Positions 24,656 to 37,025 of a stretch of DNA of 64,000 nucleotides are shown here, in pieces (the first letter of the stretch is position 1; every line of letters begins with the position of its first letter). Source of the stretch: Papio anubis (lineage: Eukaryota > Chordata > Mammalia > Primates > Cercopithecidae); contig NC_044988.1 in assembly GCF_008728515.1 (NCBI RefSeq), forward strand, positions 32,033,159 through 32,097,158. The letters run 5' to 3'. A program made the position numbers and the translations under genes. A model generated the notes under the pieces. That model was not told the DNA's origin. It saw nothing but the letters and a program-made list of their open reading frames with translations, and did no database searches.

Positions 24656-26218
24656 ATGTTTTTTAAAAGTTAGGTGTAATGCTACTATAATCAAAAGAGG
24701 GTAGTATTTGCAAAAGAACAGACCAAAAGATCAATGGAACAGAATACAGAGCCCAGAAATGCAAAGCTTGGTCAACTAAGCTTTGAAAACGAGTAAAGTC
24801 AATACAGTGGAAAAAAGATACTCTTTTCATAAAACAGCACTAGAATCACAGGACATCCATATGAAAAAAAAAAAGAATCTAGACATAGACTTTACACCCT
24901 TTGCAAAATTAACTCAGAATGAATCGCAGATCTATATCTAAAACTACAACCCCTCAAAGACAACATAAGAGAAAATTCAGATGATCCTGCATTGGCTGAT
25001 GACTTTTTAGATGCCATGCCAAAAGCACAACCCATGAAGCAATTCATAAGCTGGACTTCATTAAAATTAAGTATTTCTGCTCTTTAAGAGACATTGTTAA
25101 GATAATGAAAAAATAAAACAGACTGAGAGAAAATATTTGCCAAAAAATCTTGTCTGATAAAGGATTGTTATCCAAAATATACAAAGAACTCTTAAAACTC
25201 AACAATAGGAAAACAACCCAATTTAAAAATGACTAAAAGACCTTAACAGACACTTCACCAAAGTATACAGATAGTAAAAAAGCATATGAAAAGATGTCCA
25301 ACATCATCTCATTAGAGAAACATGACTGAGAATAACAATGAGATAAACCACTACAAGCCTACCAGAAAATGACCAAAATCCAGAACACTGACAACACCAA
25401 ATGCTGATGAGGATGGGGAGCAACAGTTACTCTCATCCATTTTTGGTGGGAATGCTAATTAGCCCAACCACTTTGGAAAGTGGTCTGGCAGATTTTTATA
25501 AAAAACAAACATACTCTCACCATATAATCCAGGAGTCACACTTCTTGGTGTTCACCCAATGAAGTTGAAAACTTAGGTCCACACAAAAACATGCATACAC
25601 ATGTTTAAAGCAGCTTTATTCAAAATTGTCCAAATGTTAAGTCAACCAAAATGTTCTTCAGTAGATCAATGGATAAAATAGACTCTGGTACATCAGACAG
25701 TAAAATATTATTCAGCACTAAAAAGAAGCAACCTGTCAAGTCATGAAATGACATAGAGGGAAATTGAATGCATTATTACTAAGTGAAAAGAAGCCGATCT
25801 GAAAACGCTACATACTGTATGATTGTAACTATATAATGATCTAGAAAAGGCAAAACTTTGGAGACAGTAAAAAGTTCAGTGGTTGTTAGGGGTTAGGGGA
25901 AGGGGAAGGATGAATACGCAGGGCACAGAGGATTTTTAGGGCAGCGAAACTACTCCGTATTACTACAATGTTGGATTCATGTCATTACGAACTTGTCCAA
26001 ACCTATAGAATGTCCAACACCAAGAGTGAATCCTAACTTAAACTATGGACTTTGGATGATAGTGATGTGTCAGTGTATATTCATCAAATGTGGCAAATGA
26101 CCCTCTCTTGTGGGCGATGCTGATAAGGGGGAGAGCTATGCGTGTGTAGGCACGGGAATATATGGGAAGTCTCTATACCTTCTACTCAATTTTCCTGTGA
26201 ACCTAAAACTGATCTAAA
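24656..26218 (+). mobile_element. L1M-type LINE-1, ORF2 3' part and 3' UTR
   Basis: The sense ORF2 end is readable as ATCAATGGAACAGAATACAGAG, then TTCATTAAAATTAAGTATTTC, GATAAAGGATTGTTATCCAAA and GCAGCTTTATTCAAAATTG. It is followed by a 3' UTR ending AAACTGATCTAAAAAATAAAG. It is decayed throughout. An Alu landed exactly in its AATAAAG terminus. Confidence 0.85.
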
Positions 26219-26228
26219 AAATAAAGTT

Positions 26229-26543
26229 TGTTTGTTTGTTTGTTGAGATGGAATCTTGCTCTGTCACCTAGGCTGGAATTCAATAGCACGATCTCAGCTC
26301 ACTGCAACCTCTGCCTCCTGAGTTTAAGCAATTCTCCTGCCTCAGGCTCCAGAGCAACTGGGATTACAGGCACCCACCATTATGCCTGGCTAATTTTTTT
26401 TTTTTTTTTTTTTTTGTATTTTTAGTAGAGACGGAGTTTTGCCGTGTTGGCTAGGCTGGTCTTGAACTCCTGACTTCAAGTGATTCGCTTGCCTCGGCCT
26501 CCCAAAGAGCTGGGATTGTAGGCGTGAGCCACTGCGCCTGGCC
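26229..26543 (-). mobile_element. Alu: AluS
   Basis: Complete antisense Alu. The target duplication is AAATAAAGTT at 26219-26228 and AAATAAAGCTT at 26544-26554. The middle A-rich linker has grown to a run of about 22 T (26394-26415). It has more differences than the AluY copies. Confidence 0.9.
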
Positions 26544-26554
26544 AAATAAAGCTT

Positions 26555-28802
26555 ATTTCTAAAAAGTTAACAGACAAAAGGATACTACTTCTATAAAAAC
26601 AAAGACAAGGATAAGCTATTATAACTGAGGATGCAAAACAAACAAATAAAACTCTGAAATCAAATGGTGTGATTATTACAATGAAAAAGTCTAAAAACCA
26701 AATGAATGAAAGGGCCAGTAAATGCTGGTGAAGAAAAAATTTTAAAACAACAATAACAAAAGATTCAGACTCATTATGAGGTTTCAGAATACCAAATATA
26801 GAAACAAAGTAAAACCACTAAAAAGAAAAAATGATTACCTATTAAAAATGATATCAAACCGGGGACAATCTTCTGAACACACACTAAACACTAGGAGACT
26901 ACAGAGAAACACATTCAAGTGTCTCAGGGAAAATCATCTCGAAGCCAGAATTAGATAGCCGGCACAGATAGAAATTAATTTCAGGGCAAAATAAAGACAG
27001 CATGGATCATGCAAGATTCAAAGAATTTACCTCCCACATCCCTAGTACAAGACACAATGACAGTAAGAATGATTTAGAAGTGGAAAGAAGGATCAAAAGA
27101 AATTAAAGAGAAACAAGGAACCCTTGATATTGGGACATTGTCCCTTGATTAGCGAGGGCTTAGAGATGTGAAATTACATCTTTTTTTAAATTTTAAAAAA
27201 TAAATCCTAAGCAATACTTGGTTCTGTTTTCAGCACAAGTTAGATCATCATAACAGTAAGCTATGTTATTGAACTTAGAGACAAAACAAAGGATACTAAC
27301 AGCTATGGAGCAAGGTATAAATGGTCAAAACATCGAAAACATGAACAAATATGTGCTTAAGAAAATCAATAGATGAAAGAAATAAGGTGAAAGTTAAAAT
27401 GCTCTCACTTCTCATTCTGCCATAGCTAGAGCCAATACTTTGAACCCAAACTGCATAACAAAGAAAAGTATATCATTTGAAGCTGTAAACTTTTAAAGGT
27501 AGCTCCACATAAGGCATTGGATTTCAGCAAAGGCAAAAGTGAAGTTTTTAAGATGGTAGAGCCTTAAACATAGTCCACTTTAAAAATTCCTATTTAAAAT
27601 GGACATATTGTAAAATTATCTTACATAAGGTGACAATAAATGTTCCTTTTAAAATATTTTCTCTTTTCATACTTTTTTTTTTTTAATCCCAGGAAGCCTC
27701 AATACAGTAGCAGGTGTATTTTACATAAATGACCAAAATGTAACAATATAAGTATGCCTCACATCTTGATCTCCATCTGTTTCCTTGTTAGAAAATTAAA
27801 CAGTCTCAGAGCAGATAATCCTTTCACAAATTATTCTTTCAGATGGTCTCTGTGTGTGGCATATTCATTTGAGCCTTACATCTCTTAAAGTTAGAAAGAC
27901 CTCTTTGGGCTCTGCTCTTGGGACATCACTGTTTTTCCAACACAAACTCCGTCTTTATATTGTGCCAGCTGACTATGAAATTCACTAGACTACAGTGAAG
28001 TCTGGCCTTCATGAGGAGTTCAGGAGTTAACCGCTACTGAAAAAAAAAATCTGTGGGAGGAAAAGTCTGTCATGGTTAATGATATGATTTATTGCAATTA
28101 CAGAAAACTACCCTGATTGTTCAAATTGCGGTCTGTGGGCCTCAGCCAGATTAAATGCCAGGCTGCAACTAGCACAGGGGAGGTAATCAAATAATTGCCT
28201 TTGCTAAATAACACTGTCCTTAATTCACCCAGAAAACTTTTAAAAGTGTAAATTGGTATGACATGACTGAGAGAAACAAAACACCAGGATTTTAAAAATT
28301 AGATTATGCAACACAAATGCACCTAGTGTTAGCTGACCAAAACTTATTTTTAAGGCAATTTTTCTTCAAAGATATTTGAAGTCTAGTTGTTATATAGAGC
28401 CAGTGATGTCACATAACCTGAGATCTAGTTGTTACAAACTCTAACATCTGCCATTTGCAAAGCCAAGAAAAGCTTGTCATTCAAGAAATTTGAGGGAAAG
28501 AGAAAAATTGCAAAAATCAAACTTGGAAAGAAAAAGAGGAAGAAGTGAAATAGAGGTATCATACATGTTCCAATGAGATATTATCCACTGAGAAGATAGT
28601 CTGCCTGCACTAAAGGGGATAGGGTAGCATATTGGAAAGTCTCTCAACTATCAACAATTTGTTCTAGTCAAAATTAAAAAAAAAAACCATTCTGGTCACC
28701 TGCATTATCAGTGATATATGTGATGATCTGAGTCCTCAGTAGTTAAACAAGGACATGCTTTTTCAGTCCAAAAGAAAACTGAGCAAAGGATAATAAGGAT
28801 AA
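26555..28802. other. Unassigned stretch, partly A-rich, partly repeat-poor
   Basis: 26580-27120 is A-rich and may be remains of an old L1 in sense, but no diagnostic block is clear. 27500-28280 holds no transposon I can recognise. No coding exon is evident. Confidence 0.4.
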
Positions 28803-28818
28803 GAATAGTTAATAGAGG

Positions 28819-29104
28819 GGCTGGGCGCAGTGGCTCATCCTTGTAATCCCAGCACTTTAGGAGGCCAAGGCTCACTTGCACTCAGGAGTTCAAGACTACC
28901 CTGGGCAACAGGGTGAAACCCTGTCTCTACAAAATACAAAAAAATAGCCAGGTGTGGTGGCAGGTGCCTGTAGTCCCAGCTACTCAGGAGACTGGGAGGC
29001 AGAGGTTGCAGTGGGCCGAGATCATACCACTGCCCTCCACCCTAAGCGACAGAGCAAGACTTTGCCTCAAAAAAACAAAACAATGACAACAACAACAACA
29101 AAAT
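28819..29104 (+). mobile_element. Alu: AluJ with internal deletion
   Basis: Sense Alu flanked by GAATAGTTAATA at 28803-28814 and 29105-29116. J-type bases are visible, such as AGGAGTTCAAGACTACCCTGG. The right arm lost about 25 bases between ACTCAGGAGACTGG and GAGGCAGAGG. The tail became (CAA)n near 29085-29102. Confidence 0.88.
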
Positions 29105-29116
29105 GAATAGTTAATA

Positions 29117-30599
29117 CAGTATGCTTGCTATGTGCATTATCTTCCAAAACCCATTATCATCCCTAGCACATCCAGATGCAGGCATTTCCAAACAAATACT
29201 AAAGGGTATACATTAATTATAGCTTACAATGAGGTCATCAGAATCGGAAGAAGCTTTATTACATCCTCCCAAGAAGCATGAACTTGAACTTTGTTCTAAA
29301 GTTTAGAGATGCCTACACTGATTTTAAAATCTACTGAGGAAAACAGAATGGACAGAGAGAGATACCACAAATAATCCACTATGAGTCACCAGAGACACAC
29401 ATGGATTCTATCAACACAAGGAAAAAATGAAAATACATACACATAATTTAGGCACCTTAACACACAAATCAGTTTGAGGGAATGAGGAAGTATGAGATAT
29501 AGATTGACCTGGATTAAGGTTAACTAACTCCAAAAACTATGTGATTAGACATTAGAGGGAAAAAAAAAAACAGAAAGAGATGTGAAATGTCAGAAGAAAG
29601 AGTAGACAGGCAGATGTCCTCATCTATTTCAGGACGTTGGCCATGGAGTGGGGCTTGATGGTATCAGAGGTATTTGCCTGAAAAGGCTTGTGGCTATCAG
29701 ATCCACTCTGAGAAGCAAGAACCAACGTAAGTCATGAAGTTGAGGGCAAATACCAGGCACAGAACAATGCGGGGACAGGAACCAAAAGGAACCAAAATCA
29801 GAATCAAAGCTTTCCAAATATAGGAACATAAATAAAGAAAAAATAAGAAACCAAGAGAAACAAAGTTACAACAGAAGCAGGGAAAGGGGAAGAAAATAAT
29901 TAACTACTTTCAACACTGGTGCTGGCTGTGAGCAGTTTTAGAGGACTGGACTTGTCATTCTCATGGCTAGGCATTTCCTTTGGCATCTGTTTGATTTGTT
30001 TTTGTGTTCTCCTTTTCCATAAACTCAACGTTCAGTAGAGACAAGAACTCTGACAACACAAAAAAAGGCCCGAGTCTCTGGGGTGAAAACCTGAGCTTGG
30101 TATCTTTTCTCAGACATGCATCCTGTTCAGAAAAAGCTTGGTGATTATTTCCTCATCTTTCTGTAATATAGCAATATTTATTTATTTCTAAAAGCAATTG
30201 TTTCTGTCCTTCTGTGTGCTGGTTTCTGTATCATTGCTATTCTTTCATTCCTGAAATACTGTCAGACAATTTACTAATACTGTTAGTTGTTTTAAAAATG
30301 CTACCACTAGAGTAACCAAGAGTAAATATTGAGATCCTTTGTAAAAGAAGAAACAAAATAGAAAATCTTCCAATATTAAAGTAACTTAACATGTCTACTT
30401 TATGCCAATAAGGAGCAGAACATATTATTATGTTAGTAAGAGAAATGCATGTGCTTGGCTGTCAAGATATATTGATGAATAAGCCACAGTACCTGAGTTT
30501 AGAATGTGTAAACAGCCACAGCAGAACATTACTCTAACCCTAATATTAAATATACAGTTGAAGAGTCGAGGGTACAAGACAACCAAATGAAATGAATTC
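29117..30599. other. Unassigned stretch
   Basis: No gene or confident repeat is seen. A 66-codon minus-strand frame (29629-29829) has no recognised domain. Confidence 0.4.
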
Positions 30600-31536
30600 A
30601 AAAGGTGACACGGCCCTCTGAGGAGAGATGAGAGACACAGATTGTTTCACTCTCAGCAGACTATGAAAGAAGGAGGTGACAGTCTTAAAAGCAGGAAGAA
30701 AAAGAACAACTGAAAGATAAATGCACTTGTGAAGACTGAAGGTGGACTAGCACAGCAATTTAGAATCCCAGGGAGCCCAGCACAAGTGGAGTCCTCACCT
30801 ACTCAGCAACTGTTTTCTGTGAGTCTCTGCTGGGTGCTTATGAGAAACACTGAAGACAGGGTAGGAAACCCAGGAGTGCCATCTCACCCCTGATGGCGCA
30901 GGACTCAGAGCCTGATGAGTTATGAGAGGAGCAGGATGACCCCGGGAAGCCCATTTGTGTTTGGGCCCTTGCATGAGAAGAAGTCTGTGATTGACTGCAT
31001 CTGGAAGGCAAGTACAACCTCATGTGTACCCCAAATTTTACCCTGATGTAGACCAAAAGACATCTGCCCCTGGGGAAGGAGTAAGAATCTCAGAAGTTGA
31101 CCCTTATTTGAATATCTGTCCCAGGAGAGGGATAGAAAACCTGTTCCCCACCCTACATTGACATTAGGTAAAATCCATATGCTATTAAAAAAGGATCAGA
31201 ATGCCTGTTCATACCCAAATCTTGTAATGATATAAAGCAAAATTCTGCCGATCCTGAAGGGGAACCCACTTACAGAAAAGACCACCCACCAATACAGGGT
31301 AGAGTTAGGCTGCTATGAAGGTAGAGACAGGGAATTTGCTTCTGACGTAAGCATAGTCTGAATAGAAAGGGGAGTCTATCTACCACTGGAGGAAGAGAAG
31401 TGAAGCTCAGGAAGTCCTGCTCCCAAAACTCAGGCCCACGGGGTCTGCCTAAGACTGAGACTGAGGAGGAAGTACTGGGAAATTGTCCCTCCTCACACTA
31501 TGCTAACAGCACCTCAATGAGTAACAAGCAACAATC

Positions 31537-31863
31537 ATGCAAAGAAACACCATCTGTGACACAGCCATGCAAAGCAAGATGAAAACTGAGGCACAGAAAG
31601 ACAACAGCAAGAAAAAAGACCCACGTCAAGACATAAAAGCATCAGTAAAACCAGGCCCAGAGATGGCCCAGGTATTAGAACTGTCAGCCAAACAATTTCA
31701 AATAACTATGCTTAAAACATTAAAACTTCTATTGGAAAGAGTGAATAACACACACAAACAGCTGGAAAATTTCAGAAAAGAGATGGGAGCTGTCAAAAAG
31801 ACTCAAATGGAAATGCTAAAAATGAAAAATATGATACCTATGAAGAATAATTTCAGAGAGTAA
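31537..31863 (+). pseudogene. L1 ORF1 fragment (coiled-coil part)
   Basis: A 108-codon frame resembles the N-terminal and coiled-coil part of L1 ORF1p, the RNA-binding chaperone of L1 particles. Heptad-like leucines run through LKTLKLLLERVNN and EMGAVKKTQMEMLKMKN. The RNA-recognition and C-terminal domains are not in frame, so this is a relic. Confidence 0.65.
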
Positions 31864-32082
31864 TAGCCGACCAGACATAGCATAAGAGGGAATCGCCAAA
31901 CATGAAGACAGATCAATAGAAATTATCCAAATTGAAATACAAAGACTAAAAGTGGAAGAAATAAAAAGAACAGAACATCCAAGAACAAAGAGGTATCAGA
32001 TGACCTAACATATACATAACTGGAACTCAAAAGAATAAGAGACACAGAAGAGTCCAGAAGACGTGTTTGAAAAAATAATAGA

Positions 32083-32360
32083 GCCGGACACAGTGGCTCC
32101 TGCCTGTAACACCAGCAGTTTGGGAGGCTGAGGCAGGTGGATCACGAGGTCAGGAGTTAGACACTAGCCTGGCCAATGTGGTGAAACCCCATCTCTACTA
32201 AAAATACAAAAATTAGCCGGGCATGGTGCCCAGCTACTGGGGAAGCTGAGGCAGGAGAATCGCTTAAACCCAGGAGGCAGAGGTTAAAGTGAGCCGAGAT
32301 TGCACCACTGCACTCCAGCCTGGGTGATGGAGCAAGACTCTGTCTCAGGGAAAACAAACA
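32083..32360 (+). mobile_element. Alu: AluS with a small deletion
   Basis: Sense Alu starting at GCCGGACACAGTGGCTCC and ending in an A-rich tail with CAAAC units. About 20 bases are missing between GGGCATGGTG and CCCAGCTACTGG. It lies within the old L1ME ORF1. The target duplication is not clear (AATAATAG against AACAATAG). Confidence 0.85.
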
Positions 32361-32866
32361 AAAAAACAAACAATAGATTCAAGAAGTTCAAAAAATCCAA
32401 AGAAGAAAAACTGTAAATAAAAACACACTTCTGGCATATCATAGTGAAAATGTTAAAAGTCAAAGATAAAATTGGGAAAGCAGAGGGAAAAAGACATTTT
32501 ACATAGAATGAAACAAAGCAAAGAATACAATAGAGATCTCATTGGAAACTATGCAGTCCAGAAGACAGTGGAGAGAAGACAGTGGAGAGACATCCTTAAA
32601 TAAATAAAATATAATACAAACTGGTCACTGTATAAATATACAACAAGCAAAAATATCTTTAAAAAATAAAAATACATTAAAGCTTTTTCAGACAAAAAAA
32701 TCAATGCTGAAATAATTTATTACCAGCATGCCTGCAATATTAAAGGAAATAGTAAAGGAAATTCTTCGAGCAGAAAGAAAATACCAAATGGAAATTTGGA
32801 TCAACACAAGGAACGAAAAGCACTGAAAACATACATAAAAGGATGAGGGACAAATGTAAAAACATT

Positions 32867-32880
32867 TTCAATATTTCTTT
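32867..32880. repeat. Left target-site duplication of the full-length L1
   Basis: TTCAATATTTCTTT here matches TTCAGTATTTCTTT at 39408-39421 with one difference. Confidence 0.85.
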
Positions 32881-33099
32881 TCTTTTTTAAAAAAATTATA
32901 CTTTAACTTCTGGGATACATGTGCAGAACGTGCAGGTTTGTTACATAGGTATACACATACCATGGTGGTTTGCTGCACTCATCAACCTGTCATCTACATT
33001 AGGTATTTCTCCTAATGCTATCCCTTCCCTAACCCCCCCACCCCCTGACAGGCCCCGGTGTGTGATGTTCCCCTCCCTGTGTCCATGTTTTCTCATTAT

Positions 33100-36000
33100 T
33101 CAACTCCCACCTATGAGTGAGAACATGCAGTGTTGGGTTTTCTGTTCCTGTGTTAGTTTGCTGAGAATGATGATTTCCAGCTTTATCTGTCCTTGCAAAG
33201 GACATGAACTCATCCTTTTTTATGGATGCACAGTATTCCATGGTGTATATATGCCATATTTTCCTTATCTAGTCTATCATTAATGGGCTCTTGGGTTGGT
33301 TCCAAGTCTTTACCATTGTGAACAGTGCTGTAATAAACATACGTGTGCGTGTGTCTTTATAGTAGAATGATTTACAATCCTTTGGGTATATACCCAGTAA
33401 TGGGATTGCTGGGTCAAATGGTATTTCTGGTTCTAGGTCCTTGAGGAATCGTCACACTGTCTTCCACAATGGTTGAACTAATTTACACTCCCCCCAACAG
33501 TGCAAAAGTGTTCCTATTTCTCCACATCCTCTCCAGCATCTGTTGTTTCCTGACTTTTTAATGATCGCCATTCATTGGCATGAGATGGTATCTCATTGTG
33601 GTGCTGATTTGCTACAAAGAGAATAAAATACCTAGGAATACAACTTACAAGGAACTCCCTTTGTGAATGGGAGTTCACTGGTCTCTCTAATGACCAGTGA
33701 GGATGAGCTTTTTTAATATGCTTATTGGCTGCATAAATGTCTTCTTTTGAGAAGCATCTGTTCATATCCTTTGCCCACGTTTTGTTGGGTTTGTTTTTTC
33801 CTTGTAAATTTGTTTAAGTTCCTTGTAGGTTCTGGATATTAGCCCTTTGTCAGATGGATAGATTACAAAAATTTTCTCCCATTCTGTAGGTTTCCTGTTC
33901 ACTCTGATGATAGGCTCTTTTGCTGTGCAGAAGCTCTTTAGTTTAATTAGATCCCATTTGTCAATTTGGGCTTTTGTTGCCATTGCTTTTGGTGTTTCAG
34001 TCATGAAGACTTTGCCCATGCCTATGTCCTGAATAGTATTGTCTAGGTTTTCTTCTAGGGTTTTTATGGTTCTAGGTCTTACATTTAAGTCTTTAATCCA
34101 TCTTGAGTTAATTTTTGTACAGGATGTAAGGAAGGGTCCAGTTTCAGTTTTCTGCACATGGCTAGACAGTTTTCCCAACACCATTTAATAAATAGGGAAT
34201 CCGTTCCCCATTGCTTGTTTTTGTCAGGCTTGTCAAAGATCAGATGGCTGTAGATGTGTGGCATTATTTCTGAGGTCTCTGTTCTGTTCCATTGGTCTAT
34301 ATATCTGTTTTGGTACAAGTACCATTTTGTTTTTGTCACTGTAGCCTTTTAGTATAGTTTGAAGTCAAGTAGCACGATGCCTCCAGCTTTGTTCTTTTTG
34401 CTTAGTATTGTCTTGGCTATATGGGCTCTTTTGTGGTTCCATATAAAATTTAAAGTGGTTTTTTCTAATTCTGTGAAAAAAGTCAATGGTAGCTTGATGG
34501 GGATGCCACTGAATCTATAAATTGCTTTGGGCAATACGGCCATTTTCATGATATTGATTCTCCCTAGCCACAAGCATGGATTTTTTTTTTTTTCTGTTCA
34601 TTTGTGTCTTATTTCTTGAGGAGTGGTCTATAGTTCTCCTTGAAGAGGTCTTTCACATCCCTTGTAAGTTATATTCCTAGGTATTTTATTCTCTTTGTAG
34701 CAATTGTGAATGGGAGATCACTCATGATTTGGGTCTCTGTTTGTCTATTATTGGTGTATAGGAATGCTTGTGATTTTTGCACATTGATTTCGTATCCTGA
34801 GACTTTGCTGAAGTTTCTTATCAGCTTAAGGAGATTATGGGCTGAGATGATGGGGTTTTCTAAATATACAATCATGTCATCTGCAAACAGAGAGAATTTG
34901 ACTTCCTCTCTTCGAATCATTTCTTTCTCTTGCCTGATTGCCCTGGCCAGAACTTCCAATACGATGTTGAATAGGAGTGGTAAGAGAGGGCATCCTTGTC
35001 TTATGCCAATTTTCAAAGGGAGTGCTTCCAGTTTTCCCCCATTCAGTATGACATTGGCTGTGGGTTTGTCATAAATAGCTCTTATTATTTTGAGATATGT
35101 TCCATCAATACCGAGTTTTTTGAGAGTTTTTAGCATGAAGGGGTATTGAATACTATCAAAGGCCTTTTCTGCATCTATTGAGATAATCATGTGGTTTTTG
35201 TCATTGGTTTTGTTTATGTGATGAGTTACATTTATTGATTTGCTTATGTTGAACCAGCCTTGCATCCCAGGGATGGCGCTAACTTAATCGTGGTGGATAA
35301 GCTTTTTGATGTGCTGCTGGATTCAGTTTGCAGTATTTTATTGAGGATTTTTGCATCGATGTTCATCAGGGATATTGGCCTGAAATTTTCTTTTTTGTTC
35401 TGTCTCTGCCAGGTTTTGGTATCAGGATGATGCTGGCCTCATAAAATGAGTTAGGGAGGAGTCTGTCTTTTTCTATTGTTTCGAATAGTTTCAGAAGGAA
35501 TGGGACCAGCTCCTCTTTGTACCTCTGGTAGAATTCGGCTGTAAATCCATCTGGTCCTGGACTTTTATTGGTTGGTAGACTATTAATTACTGCCTCAATT
35601 TCAGAACTTGTTATCGGTCTATTAAGGGACTTGAGTTCTTCCTGACTTAGCCTTGGGAGGGTGTATTTGTCTAGGAATTTATCCATTTCTTCTAGATTTT
35701 GTAGTTTATTTGCTTTGAGGTGTTTATAGCATTCTCTGATGGTAGTTTCTATTTCTGTGGGATCAGTGGTGATACCCCATTTGTCATTTTTTATTGTATC
35801 TATTGGATTTTTCTCTCTTTTCTTCTTTATTAGTCTGGCTAGTGGTCTATCTATTTTGTTAATCTTTTCAAAAAGCCAGCTCCTGGATTCATGATTTTTT
35901 GAAGGGTTTTTTATGTCTCTATCGCCTTCATTTCTGCTCTGATCTTAGTCGTTTCTTGTCTTCCGCTGGCTTTTGAATTTGTTTGCTCTTGCTTCTCTAG

Positions 36001-36962
36001 TTCTTTTAATTGTGATGTTAGGGTGTTGATATTAGATCTTTCCTGCTTTCTCCTATGGGCGTTTAGTGCTATAAATATCCCTCTAAACATTGCTTTTGCT
36101 GTGTCCCAGAGATTCTGGTACATTTTGTCTTTGTTCTCATTGGTTTCAAAGAACTTATTTATTTCTGCCTTAATTTCGTTATTTACTCAGTAGCCATTCA
36201 GGAGCAGGTTGTTCAGTTTCCATGTAGTTGTGTGGTTTTGAGTGAGTTTCTTAATCCTGAGTTCTAATTTAATTGCACTGTGGTCTGAAAACTGTTATCA
36301 TTTCCATTCTTTTGCATTTGCTGAGGACTGTTTTACTTCCAAGCACTTGGTCAGTTTTAGAATAAGTGCTATGTGGTACTGAGAAGAATGTATATTCTGT
36401 TGATTGGGAGTGGAGAGTTCCATAGATGTCTATTAGGTTTGCTTGGTCCAGAGCTGAGTTCAACTCCTGAATATCCTTGTTAATTTTCTGTCTTGTTGAT
36501 CTATCTAATATTGACAGTGGGGTGTTAAAGTTGCCCACTGCTATTTTGTGGGAGTCTAAGTCTCTTTGTACGTCTCTAAGAACTTGCTTTATGAATCTGG
36601 GTGCTCCTATATTGGGTGCATATATATTTAGGATAGTTACCTCTTCTTGTTGCATTGACCCCCTTACCATTACGTAATGCTCTTCTTTGTCTTTTTTCAT
36701 CTTTGTTGCTTTAAAATCTGTTTTATCAGAGACTAAGATTGCAACCCCTACTTTTTCTTGCTTTCCATTTGCTTGGGAAATATTCCTCTATCTGTTTATT
36801 TTGAGCCTATGTGTGTCTTTGCACATGAGATGGGTCTCCTGAATATAGCACACTGATGGGTCTTGACTTTATTCAATTTGCTAGTCTGTGTCTTTGAATT
36901 GGGGCATTTAACCTGTTTACATTAAAGGTTAATATTGTTATGTGTGAATTTGATCCTATCAT
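33100..36962 (-). pseudogene. L1 ORF2 (endonuclease/reverse transcriptase), broken
   Basis: The span from ATG at 36962 to TGA at 33100 is close to the usual 1275-codon ORF2. Intact pieces show family motifs. These include the endonuclease part at 36269-36700, the RT palm FADDM at 34873-34887 within the 198-codon frame at 34669-35265, and the C-terminal part at 33762-34184. Frameshifts and stops separate the pieces. A 70-bp rearranged insert lies at 33612-33680. An intact ORF2p nicks target DNA and reverse-transcribes L1 RNA; this copy cannot make it. Confidence 0.88.
33612..33680. other. 70-bp inverted-plus-direct insert within ORF2
   Basis: 33612-33652 is the reverse complement of 34660-34700 with one difference. 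33661-33679 is a direct copy of 34704-34722 with one difference. The normal L1 sequence resumes at about 33681 (TCTCTAATGACCAGTGA). The same small donor area was thus copied in both orientations about 1 kb away. Confidence 0.88.
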
Positions 36963-37025
36963 TATGATGCTAGCCGGTTATTTTGCCCGTTAGTTGATGC
37001 AGTTTCTTCATAATGTTGATGGACT

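Larger units (their letters stand above)
30600..32860 (+). mobile_element. Old L1ME-type LINE-1, 5' UTR and ORF1, split by an Alu
   Basis: 30600-31530 matches the 5' region of old L1M elements: CTGCCCCTGGGGAAGGAG, then GTAGAGACAGGG and GAAGAGAAGTGAAGCTCAGGAAG. ORF1 follows: the frame at 31537-31863 has an ORF1-like coiled coil with EMAQVLELSAKQF and KKTQMEMLKMKN. After the Alu at 32083, 32360-32860 continues the ORF1 end (CTATGCAGTCCAGAAGACAG). ORF2 is absent, cut off by the L1 that starts at 32881. Confidence 0.78.

Noticed and set aside
34640..35074. 144-codon plus-strand frame
   Set aside because: It is the reverse strand of the L1 reverse transcriptase region; the real frame is on the minus strand.
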